Shown in pieces: positions 33,401 through 43,580 of a DNA stretch of 64,000 nt. Both the position numbers and the translations under genes were made by a program. The notes below the pieces were generated by a model. That model was not told where the DNA came from. It ran no database searches and was given only the letters and a program-made list of their open reading frames with translations. Location: NCBI GenBank assembly GCA_030248225.1, contig JASANE010026588.1, positions 1 to 64,000 on the forward strand. Reading direction: 5' to 3'. The stretch is from Trileptium ribeirensis. Lineage: Eukaryota > Nematoda > Enoplea > Enoplida > Thoracostomopsidae. How positions within the stretch are numbered: position 1 is the stretch's first letter; each line of letters begins with the position of its first letter.

Positions 33401-36400
33401 TATTAAGCGAAAATATCAAAATAGTTTAACTGAAAATGTATCAACAGTTACTCACCTTCGGTCCTTTTTCGCCAAAACGACCTAGCCCGCCGACGACTCC
33501 TGTGTCGCCAGGCGGTCCAGCGCTGCCACGATTTCCTGGCATGCCGCCTATTCCCGTTTGACCACGCGGGCCCAGTGGACCCTTGGGCCTAAAATTACCT
33601 CGACAATTCGAGCTATTTCAATTTGGAAAACAATTTTTTGTTGATATATATACAATAAGCGGAGTGTTTAGTTGGTCTTGAGATAAAGTGTCATAGCTAT
33701 ATGAAATCTTAAGTTGTTTCTTTAAAAATGGTATAATAGATAGAATCTAAACTTAAACGTTAAAAACGTATTCATTTCGTTGTGCTTGGAAACCTAGGCT
33801 GGAACTGTTAACATAAAATGCACACATGAACCGAAATTGCGGGAGGGGTGTTATTCTGGAATCGTTGAATTTTCTATACCTGTTATTGATTCATATCTAT
33901 AGTTACAAGAAACGTCGGATTATTAAACAAAATTTACCGAGAGTAAATATGTTTAGCAGAAATCCAAATCCAGTTTTGGATATTCACCAAGACACGCTGG
34001 ATCAAACGCCTAGGGTGGTTAGCCAGTACATTAGTGCGTAACCAAAGCAGATGGATAAGATTTTTTACCAGAATTTTATTGTATCGGAGAAAAGAAAAGT
34101 CTATCACGATGTTTTTAGTTAAATGTTAGTCTTGTGCCCTGTATTCTCTACGTCGCCTCAGGAATTTGTTTAAAAATTCGCTATACAAGTGGTGTCTGAA
34201 CATTTTCCGAAATTTAGCTTTGGCTGAGGCTGCGACTACTCGGCCCACCCCTAAATATGCCAATGCCAGCTACTTCACGGGCATACATGCTGAAATTTAC
34301 AGTAGCTTACGCTCATAAATGCATGTTATAAGATACTTATCTGCACCCGCTATTCGGCCTCCCTGGGGGCATGCGTCATTCGATCGGCGGGGTGGAAAAT
34401 GCAGGCGCCGCCGGGGGGTTAGGGACGGTCGGTGCTTTGCGCCGAGGGGGTAACCACCCCAAACCCCATATTATGAATCTATGTGTATATAATCTGCAAT
34501 ACTACGTTTAGTTTTTTGTTCTACTGCGCACTGATCGAAGACAAATTCTCACAACATCTGAAAGCTTTAATCGGAAAGCTATACTATATCTTTGCGATTT
34601 ATAAACCAACTCAAAATACTTTCAAAAACACTGGAAAAATTGCATATTTCCAGTAAAATCCTTACCCAGGCGGACCACGACGTCCAGGTGGACCCATTGG
34701 ACATGTGACGCATGGCGCTTCTACAGCCTTTGGTGGCATAATTTTTCCTTTTTTACCGGCTTGACCACGCTCTCCTTGTACACCTTCTTCGCCGTCACGC
34801 CCGTCTATTCCAGGTGGACCGATGGGACCAACACCGCCTTGATGACATGTACAACCTAAAATAATTCGGTACCAGTTGTGTTCGATATACCTTTTAATGC
34901 ACAAAATGTTAAACAATGCTCAACCAAGCCTATAATGTCTATATCAAGCTGAAATCCATCACGATATGCTCTTAAAGAAATTTTTTATTGCTTAAATTTA
35001 GACTGACCTGCTATTCGACTAAAATTCATAGGCTTACCTTAAGACCCGTCTAAACCATTTATTAGAGTAAGTTATCGCTAATGAAGATAACCAAAGTTTT
35101 GTAACAAGCGTGGTACGTATGAATTTTATATTTTATTACTATCTTTGGTTCAGACACTGTCAAAAGAACCTGTAAAATTGTAATAGACAAAGTGTTACTT
35201 GATTCGAAAACAGAAATTCATTGATTACAGGTGTGGTACAGGTCGGATCTTTGTCATATTTCTGATATGAGTCTTGATTAATTCAAGCATGCACCTGATA
35301 GAAATCGGTGTAATAATATGTAAGCTATAAGAAGTATATGTAACACTGCAAAATGAGCGCACATTCAATGCAAAATATGGATTTTGTCTTGCCATCTTGC
35401 GGAAGGACTTGATATAACAAGTGCAGTATGTCTAGATGCGGACCAAAAAATTAAGAAAATTACTATCATGACCGTGACATGGGGACAAAACCATTCATAC
35501 AGCTGTACACTTTAAAATTGTACTTTGAAGGCTACATTCATCCGTTGGAATAGCTATAAATACATTTGGTATTAATAACATCTTTATCATATAACACAAA
35601 TAGCACAGGAAGGCACTGTGAGCATTTCAGCGACATCAGACGGACTGCTGTCAAAGTAAATGTATCCAATTTTACATACACGTTTCCTTTTGTTTGTGTT
35701 AAATTTTCGGTTTTGGCTAGAAACCCATGGGACAAGTAGAATTATTGTTATCGTATGCGGCGTCTTGTTTGCTTTGATAACTTATGGAAAGATGTAAAGC
35801 TGTTATAAAGTTTCAAGCCGGAAGACCTACAATTTCATTTATTTCGGTGTTCAAATTATGCTCGTCAACTAGGTTCAACTTCGTCAACATATGATTTTAT
35901 GCACAGAACATCCCTGCATGACATTGAAAATATTTAGCCGTATGCATGAACCCGAGGGGCAGTTGGTATAAAATTGTTCTGTTTGATATGTATCTAAGTA
36001 TACATAGTTGTCATTGGATACAGCTAACCAATTGTTTACCACGACCTGACGCAAAGTACGTTATCAACAATACAATCTATCTTGTCAGTTTCTTGTTCCA
36101 TTAATAAATAGAAAAATTTTGTGGCATGTTACTGTAAAATTTCTGTTCCCCTTGGACTCTGAAAATAGTTGCATATAGTGCATGTAGTATCTCTTCACTG
36201 AGAAAAATCACAAACTAGTAGTTTAACGTTGCTGCCCAACTTTTATAACTAATAATAATTAATTAGTAATTCCTAATGTACTTCTTAAACCTTGTGTTTC
36301 TTATTATCATGTTCTTGTTATTCGAGACTGTATCCCTGTTAAATAAGTTAGCTTTCAAATCCAAAAATTTCAGAAATTTAAAGTACAGTTGTGCGTAGAT

Positions 36401-38475
36401 AGACCCATAAGGAATACAAATAAACAAAGCAAAACTTTGGCTTTGCGAGTTTGCTAATATTATCGCTATAAGTCTTCACATCCTTCAATCATAGCAAAAT
36501 ATTGTAATATGTCATACTTAAGCTAATTTACTTATGCACTTTATTCACACATAGACCGATCGACTGGTTCAAATGTTGTCGGTCTGCAGCTAGCTGATAG
36601 TTAAAGTTAGCCATAATGAATTACTAGTTTTGGTTAAATTATAGTGTTTTATAGTACACTTGACGTAGGCTGTATAGAACTTGCACCATAGTTAACACAG
36701 ATTTCTGGGACAATCCTCAAACATTGAAACTCGGTCTTACCAGAATTATATGCTTAATCCGAACTTACATGAACCACCGTCAACGGCAGCAAAACCTGAT
36801 CCAAAGTTTTGCCCAAATAGCAACGTCGATCGCGGTACACGACTGCTACTACGCCGCGATAGTGCTAAGACACTAATTTGTTCTTTTATACTTTTTGGTG
36901 AAACGCCAACTTTGTTTCGAAGAGCATGGTACTGGGACTAAAATTGTTTAATAGCCGGTAAACGGGCTTCGAAAGTATGGCCCAAAATTGGTGAACTATG
37001 GCCCTAAACTGCATGAAAAGAAGAATTATAAGTGAATCAGCTACAAACTAGGCAAGATCACAAAATTTGATAATTTTACATCTGTAGATCTATATGTAAA
37101 AGAAGACCCTAATGTTTAACTCAAAACGCTTTTAATAAATGTATTCGACGTAAGAGCGGAAAAGCAATATGTTCTGCCTATATTACTGCATAGGCTTCCA
37201 AGGTCCGTCGGTTTTACTGAGAATCCAAAAGATAGCACGCTTAATTTATCATACAAAGGCGTGACCAGACAGTATAGAGATCTGTTTGCCTGTCCCGAAT
37301 GCGTTTGTTATGCTACCTGGATATTTTTGTGCATAGTCGCCGTTTTTATGCATTTTGTATGCTTTATCCCGGCCTTTATTTCCTTTTTGTTGCGCGTTGT
37401 TGAAATTATTTTTCTTTGCTATTTTAGTAGGATTTTCATCATAGCAGCGTGCCTGTTTCAATCAGATAATTATTTTCGGTTTAGGTAAAATTTTCGCTGT
37501 TCGTGCAACTGTGCTTCAAAACAAGACAAACTTGTCTAAATGTAAATTTTGTTGATAATTAATAAACTAATAGTAAACTTTTGTATAAGGCAAATTGTAT
37601 ATACACCGTTTTCTACTTGCTGAAAAATAAGTGACAATAAAATAATCTGTGACAGGATCTCTGTGTTATGTTTGACTTTTAAAAAAAATTGATCACAAAA
37701 ATTCTAGTCGGTGTTCCAATAGGATATCCTGCCAGAACGGGTGACATTTACCAGCGCAGGGGAACAGGCTTTAGAAATCGATTGGTATAGATAAATAAAC
37801 CATTCATTAGAAAAATTATACACCAATGGTAATAGTTTATTTTTGCTAACAAATTCTTTCAGATAGCACAAAATTTCACAAGCATCGCATGTTTTCATGT
37901 CTTCCTTAACTAGATGTGGTGAGGCTGTTAATCTAATAGACTACGAATACGAAGAAAAAATGAAGTATTTTAGTCTTTTAAGGTTTAGAACAAAAAAGTA
38001 CGCATTTGCTATTTCCAAAAAATAATGGAGAGTTGCTGCCAAGAAAAAGTAAGCTTGAGTGGTGTATTTTAACTTGTGCAGTTCATTATGCAGTGAGTCG
38101 CGGTGCTCTCCACAGCGCGTTTGTCGTTAGATTAAAAGAAAATTTTATGTGTTATTAAGAGTCATGTATCATATATTTTTGTACGATGCTTTTTATGTAC
38201 ATATAAGTGCTTTATGGCTTGTAGCAACAATATTGGAAGTTTCAAGATTTCAGACACATCAACACAACGTCAAATTTGCTTACTTGGCAAAATCCAACTT
38301 CCTCTCGAATATGCGTTTGAAGTTGTTGGATGTAGCTGTAGAGAAGCGGCAGCGTAACAATTGTGCTCACAACTGCCACGGTCGAAATAACGACAGCGCA
38401 AAATGCGATTGTTCGCGCACGTCGATGCAGCGCTGCATCATCGTTCAGTTTAGCGTTATCGATTTCATTACACAT
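27267..38475 (-). CDS. Nematode cuticle collagen, five-exon gene
   Basis: A structural collagen of the cuticle, made by the hypodermis as a membrane-anchored precursor and assembled outside the cell as a trimer. Joining five exons gives 278 codons plus stop, and every exon-exon phase agrees (0, 1, 2, 0). Residues 22-49 are the hydrophobic core of the nematode cuticle-collagen N-terminal domain. A subtilisin-type cleavage site R-V-P-R lies at 97-100. Cysteines C121, C122 and C124 precede the first Gly-X-Y block (127-159). C169 and C172 precede a second block (175 to about 233), and a third runs from about 239 to 277. The length is usual for the family (about 300). Oddities are long introns (1,346, 1,913, 1,077 and 6,036 bp) and no cysteine pair at the C terminus, which ends Gly-Gly-Lys-Gly. 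A further 3' exon, using G|GTTAGT at 27271, cannot be excluded. The closest C. elegans group is not assigned. Confidence 0.9.
27420..33455 (-). other. 6-kb intron 4 of the collagen gene
   Basis: Donor GTGAGT at 33455, acceptor CTTTAG ending at 27420. The interior is AT-rich. I see no retroelement protein, RNA gene or nested gene in it, only short chance frames such as 28594-28340 (minus) and 32168-32368 (plus). It makes up more than half of the gene. Confidence 0.75.
33456..33588 (-). CDS. Cuticle collagen exon 4: second Gly-X-Y block
   Basis: This exon is 133 bases long, from AATTTTAG to AAG|GTGAGT. The first base completes glycine 184. The remaining 44 codons are unbroken Gly-X-Y, including PKGPLGPRGQTG and GFGEKGPK-like endings, with no stop in the frame. 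The phases match both neighbours. Confidence 0.93.
34345..34470. other. GC-rich island inside collagen intron 3
   Basis: A patch of about 125 bases, far richer in G and C than the surrounding intron, with runs such as CCGCCGGGGGG and CCGAGGGGGTAACCACCCC. No coding or tRNA-like structure fits. It could be the scar of a GC-rich repeat, or G-rich structure-forming DNA. Confidence 0.4.
34666..34855 (-). CDS. Cuticle collagen exon 3: first Gly-X-Y block
   Basis: This exon is 190 bases long, from ATTTTAG to GG|GTAAGG. It completes C121 and then reads C-T-C-H-Q-G, ten to eleven Gly-X-Y triplets (GPIGPPGIDGRDG and on), a non-helical break, and PCVTCPMGPPGRRGPPG. The spacing of the two cysteine groups around a short first block is typical of nematode cuticle collagens. 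It ends in phase 2 with GG of a glycine codon. Confidence 0.93.
36769..36937 (-). CDS. Cuticle collagen exon 2: cleavage-site region
   Basis: This exon is 169 bases long, preceded by AATTTTAG and followed by GTAAGT. It enters in phase 0 and leaves in phase 1, exactly what exons 1 and 3 require. It encodes residues 65-120 and the first base of C121. It contains ALSRRSSSRVPRST, with R-x-x-R at residues 97-100, the conserved proprotein-convertase site of cuticle collagens, then a glycine-rich spacer ending DGGS. It was found by looking for the missing phase-1 junction, and the phase agreement on both sides is the main proof. Confidence 0.87.
38284..38475 (-). CDS. Cuticle collagen exon 1: N-terminal anchor domain
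   Basis: Sixty-four codons from ATG at 38475-38473. After HRRAR (residues 17-21) comes a long hydrophobic stretch with STVAVVSTIVTLPLLYSY, the signature of the nematode cuticle-collagen N domain, then EEVGFC at its end. The exon closes with CAA|GTAAGC, phase 0. The context before the ATG is GCTACC. An upstream out-of-frame ATG at 38484-38482 overlaps the start and may lower translation. A different-frame open stretch on the plus strand here is only a shadow. Confidence 0.93.
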
Positions 38476-38526
38476 GGTAGCATTTGACTTGTATATATTT
38501 CGTCTGTCTTATTAGATACAAGACTT

Positions 38527-38536
38527 CTGAAAAGGT
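38527..38536 (-). promoter_or_regulatory. Candidate 3' splice site upstream of collagen ATG
   Basis: The minus strand reads ACCTTTTCAG, a strong nematode-style acceptor, ending 51 bases before the collagen start codon. It could be a spliced-leader trans-splicing site, or the acceptor of an unseen 5' UTR exon. No TATA-like element could be placed with confidence. Confidence 0.4.
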
Positions 38537-38824
38537 ACAAACCAGTGGCCAAATATTTGGCATTTGATAATTTCTTGATAAAATATCATCACAATTGAGT
38601 AAAACATTGACTGATATAAGCGAAATTGTCAAAGTATTTTGATTTGTCATTAAAAGTTTATCAATGTGAATCAAACTGCTCTAACATATGATATTTCACT
38701 TTAAAAACTATTAATTAATAAAATCAAGTCTTGTATGTGCCATAACAAAGTATGTTATTTAAACAGTTAATGTTTGACTGTTTTTAGTATTTAGCCTTAC
38801 AGCGTACAGTATACAGCGAGTCAG

Positions 38825-41060
38825 CCTGTGTTTGTTTACGATTTGAAGAACACCGATTTTCAAAGCCTAAATAAATATTTGTTTTCTGTTAATTGGGATA
38901 TTGTTTTGAACAGTACATTTACGGTAAAGGAGAAGTGGATTTTAAACGACGCTGTTGAAAAATTCGCACCTAAACTAAAAGTAAACTACAAAAAGGTAGT
39001 TTCAGGTACTCTCTTTTCATTAGGAAGAAAAGCAAAGCTATGGAGGATAAGCAAACTAACCTCAAATTTCGATTACTACAACAAACTTTAGTTTTATATG
39101 GTCTAAAGCTATTGCTCGTCTTAATCGTGCCCAAGAAACAAACGTTATTAACAGTGGGAATCGTAATGATCTCTTTAGATACGTTAAAAACAGATTGTAC
39201 TCCAAATCAGATATTGGTGCTTTGCGTGCATCAATCGGTGGATTAGTTACTGACGACAAAGCTCGCACTGATATTTTGGCGAGCGTTTATCATTCAGTTT
39301 TTGTTGATGACGCCAAACAGTATCCAACAGTTCAAACCACTATTGTTTCTGACAATTTGTCTTGGGTCACCTTTTCTCCACAAATTGTTCCTCAATTTAT
39401 GGGGTGTTTGAAATCAAAACACCCCACTCTCCCGACGGTTATACACAATACTTTCTTAAAAATGTCAGGGATTCGCTTTGTTTCCCTTTTGCCCATATTT
39501 TCGGGCAATCCTTTGTAACTGCCCAGTTACCAAGAAGCTGGTTATGTGCTGACATAGTTCCATTATACAAAAAAGGCGATTCATATCATGCGTTAAATTA
39601 TAGACCTATATCATTACTTTCTAACTGTTGTAAAATTATGGAGTCCATTATTAATAATCGTATACAGTCCTATTTGCTTTGAAATAATATAATTTATCCA
39701 AACCAACATGGTTTTGTGTCAAAGAAATCAACATGTGCTCAGCTGCTTGAATCTGTTAACGATTGGCCAAATGCATTAGACAATGGAAAAGCAGTTGATA
39801 TTACGTACATTGATTTTGCAAAAGCGTGTGATACCGTTTCGCATGTCAAACTGCATCACAAAATTTCATATATAGGCATTACTGGTGCACTTTTGAATTT
39901 GATTACTGTTTTTCTCAGAGGAAGATCGTTCAGACTTAAATTGAATAATACATATTCAGATTCACAAAAGGTTCTATCTGGAGTACCTCAAGGCAGCGTC
40001 CTAGGGCCTACTTTGTTTCTGATATATAAATGATGTTGCTTGTTGCTTAAATAATGTCAAGTATAAATTTTTGCAGATGACGTTAACTTATATGTTAATA
40101 CGTCAAACTGCAACGATGACAATGCTCCGACTCATCTGCAAAACGCACTTATCTCCTTGAAACAATGGGCAAAATCTTGGCAACTTTCTATTTCAGTCTC
40201 GAAATGCAATAGTTTACACGTAGGCAAAAACACCCTCAAATTTTAATATAGTTTGCAAGGGAAAGTAATTCCTTGTGTTTCCGCGTGTAAAGACGTAGGT
40301 GTAATAATTAGCTCTGACCTCAAATTTGAGACGCACTGCGATGTCATCGTTGCAAAAGCATATCGTGTAATCAATATGTTGTTTAACTGCTTCATTCACT
40401 GTAACTCAGAGTCATTAATAGCGTCGTATTTATAGTATGTTCGACAAATATTGAAATATTCTACCCAAGTTTGGTCGCAGTGTTATTTGTTTGAAATAGG
40501 TAAGTTGGAAAAAGTGAAACGGTATTTCACCAGAAGGCTAGCTAGCTATATATTATACGGCTTGATATCTTCGATATCGTATAAGCAACGGCTAACATAC
40601 TTCAAGTTAGAAGCTCTAGAACTACGTCGTTTAAAACACGATCTTATTCAAATTTTCGAAAGTCTTAATAATGAAATTGATAGCTGTCAAAGCTTTTTTG
40701 AAATTTCGCCCAACACGAATACGCGTGGTCACGAAAGAAAACTAATAAAACCAAAGTTACATTCGAACTGTTATAAACATAGTTTCGTGGTGAGAACTAT
40801 CGATGCGTGGAATACATTACCTAGTTTTGTTTGCTGTGAACCTCTCGTAGGATCATCAGACATCAGCCACTTTTTACGGTTTAACAGAAACATTTTTAAT
40901 AATTGTTTGAAATGCTATTTACCCCTTAATAAATATTAATCTTGGGCTCTATATTTTTTACCGAATGTAAGTGGACTTGCTTCGTTTTCGGTTGGATTTA
41001 TGTTTATTAACTTGTCTTTTATTTCAAATTTACTTATGCGTTCATTTTATGATTAGATTT
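38825..41060 (+). mobile_element. Broken CR1-like retrotransposon copy, 5' truncated
   Basis: Homologous in order to ORF2 of the intact copy at 22-26 kb. It begins in the linker after the endonuclease (VYDLKNTDF at 38,828) and continues through LNYRPISLLSNCCKIMES near 39,600 and YIDFAKACDTVSH near 39,810. SGVPQGSVLGPTLF follows near 39,980, FADD at about 40,070-40,081 in a shifted frame, and the C-terminal region ends at 40,939. TGA at 39,680 and several frameshifts make it a pseudogene. There is no endonuclease or ORF1, as expected of incomplete reverse transcription. Similarity to the full copy is high enough to place both in related lineages. The 3' border is approximate. It starts about 350 bp upstream of, and divergent from, the collagen start codon. 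Confidence 0.9.
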
Positions 41061-42039
41061 TGTAACGGATACACCGGAAGTCGGTAAGCCATTGCCTAAG
41101 TATCGAGCTCGCAATGATGGCCTTAACACCTGATGCAAACCACGTTACGATGACTATCCTGATGTCGGTATACCATTTGTTAATAAACTTCTTTGTTGTT
41201 GTTATCTTCAATGACCAAAAAATTTAGACGCGAGCGAGAAAATCAGCAACAAACGTTAGGAAGTACAACTTAATTTTCTATACTTTATTTACTCATTATA
41301 ATACAGTGGTAGATGACACAACTACATTATGTTTTACATTATTCAGGCTTAGTACTACGGTTTTGATGGCATAAATGTAACACACATTTCGCACCTGACA
41401 TGTCACAAGCTGGCTTACTTGTTTGAATGCAAGTACCTTCTGGAAGTTTGCGTTCAAAAAAGGATCTTTTTCTTATCAGGAGTAAAGGTGTCACAGCGGT
41501 CAAATAGGTTTTAAAAGTATTCTAAATCTGAGATAAATCTTTGTTGGTTGCAACTGCTGAAATAAAAGCTTAGAAAACTCAAAACCAATGTCTAATAACT
41601 GCAACGCACGAGTTTGTTTCATTATTCAAAGTTTCACTTTGGTATAGACGCAGTTTACTGAATAAGACGAGAACGAATTTTTGCTTTGTTCAAAAGCAGC
41701 CTTATATACCAGCGCTCAACAGAATTCTCAAAACGGACCTGTATAAATGTCTACGATTGATGGCATGCTGTAGCACTTGAATAAGCTCAATTTATTCATT
41801 AAATATGATATTTGCCACGTTTACCATATATGCATGAATATATCATAAATGGCTGACAGGATACGCATTTAGCACTCAGTCTTATTAAACACTTAGTAAA
41901 CAAGCAAAGCCTAATTTGAGACTACAGAAATCTTCAGAAACTTATGTTTTAGGTCTTGTTTCTTAAGATTTTTATGGCTGTATATTCTAGAATAAAAATT
42001 TTGTAAATTTTGTGAAAACCTAAAAATCAAGTATTAAAT
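41061..42039. other. Spacer without recognised genes
   Basis: AT-rich DNA between two retroelement fragments. No frame or repeat stands out. Confidence 0.5.
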
Positions 42040-43478
42040 ATTTACACTTTGGTCAATATTGTCTTTACTGCCGCCATTGTACAAAAAGGAGATTTATCGA
42101 ATTCTCTTAATTATCGCCCAATATCAATAATTTTGAAATTGTTGCAAAGCCATGGAATATGCCGTAAAAACGATCAAATGATTTCTTTTCTTGCCCAGAA
42201 TAACGTCATTACTCCAAACCAACACGGGTTTGTATCAAACAAATCAATTCGTACTCCGTTTCTCCAGTGTAGGAAAGTTCGATGCACTACTGTTGAGAGA
42301 AACTACCTTGATGTTGTTTACCTTGATTTTACAAAAACTGTCGATACGGTTCCGCGCGAAAAGCTACAGGTAAGGTTGAGTATGGTATAAGCGGTTATTA
42401 GAATGATGGATTCGAGTGTACCTAGATGACACTAAATTTTACTTAAAGGTAAACCACAGGTTTTCTGAAGAACAGAATGTAACCTCAGGTGTTCCTCAGG
42501 GCAGCGTTCATGGTCCTACTTTGTTCTGTATATAAATGATCTCGTTGTAAAATTAAATAACATGTACTATAAATTGTATGCGGATGATGTGAAAGTTTAT
42601 GTTACGTTAAGACGAACCAATATAATGGCTGACGAACCTAGGCAAGCGATCAATTATGTTGCTTCATTAGACAAAGAATGGCAAGTTTCCTTAGCGTATG
42701 ATACGTCTACGGTACTTCGCATACGCTTTAGGAACCCGATGATAAATTATCAAATTTAAAAGAGTGTCTAACTTGCTGTTTTCAGACATTAACTGCACCG
42801 TTATATGACAAAACGCCTACGTATTATTAACAGGTTATCTCGTTGTTTCATAAACTGTAATCATTATGTTCTTTTGTATTCCCCATTTTAGAATATGCAT
42901 TGCCTACGTTATTTCCATGTGTAGTACAAAACAATGGTAACATGGAAACTTTTCAACGATACTTTACTAGACATATTTTCGCCAGTGCAAGCTTACCGCA
43001 CGCCGCATACTTATAGAGACTCAAATATCTTAACCTAAAGCCCTTATATTTAAGATGACTGCACACCGATATACTAATGGTATTCAAATCAATTAGAAAT
43101 TTTTATACTGGATATAAGAATCATCTTGAAAGGTCTTGCTTTAATTTAACAAGAGGACATCACCTTAAAATAAAAAATGCACCAGAAAACCACCGTTTTG
43201 CTTCATTTTCTCAGCGTGCGATTCGTAAATGTGTGAAACCAATTACCATTTAATCAGAAATATAAGAGGATTTAACCATTTCTTGTTTAATTCGGTTATT
43301 CACTGGTTTGTTAATATTGTCGTGTTTACTATTAGTGTTTCTTTATATTGCTTATATAAGGCTGGCAGAGGGTATGCAGTAATTCTATTCCTTAATGATT
43401 TAGCTCGCTATGGTGGACTTTTAACTCAGCATACAAAAGTCTTCGAGCTACAATCATCCAATGACCGGTAATAAACGA
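42040..43478 (+). mobile_element. Second-family CR1-like copy, reverse-transcriptase half
   Basis: Plus-strand remnant that starts inside the reverse transcriptase (LNYRPIS near 42,110). It carries NQHGFVSNKS near 42,220, YLDFTKTVDTV near 42,320, TSGVPQGSVHGPTLF near 42,490 in a shifted frame, and YADDVKVYV near 42,580. The C-terminal part decays through several stops to about 43,220. The 3' UTR has ATAAGGCTGGCAGAGG at about 43,357 and a poly(A)-type AATAAA at 43470-43475. The same UTR landmarks occur in inverse orientation in the next element, which proves they belong to one family. All frames are broken. Confidence 0.88.
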
Positions 43479-43580
43479 CTTAGCTATACAGGGAATACAT
43501 ATTTCAAACTTAAAAATAACGAAATCATAAATGCTTAGTTAGAAGCAGAGTTTATTTAATGCGAGAACCTCAAATCCATT

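Noticed and set aside
38149..38487. 112-codon plus-strand frame opposite collagen exon 1
   Set aside because: It is the antisense of the clear N-terminal collagen domain. Composition and context favour the minus strand.
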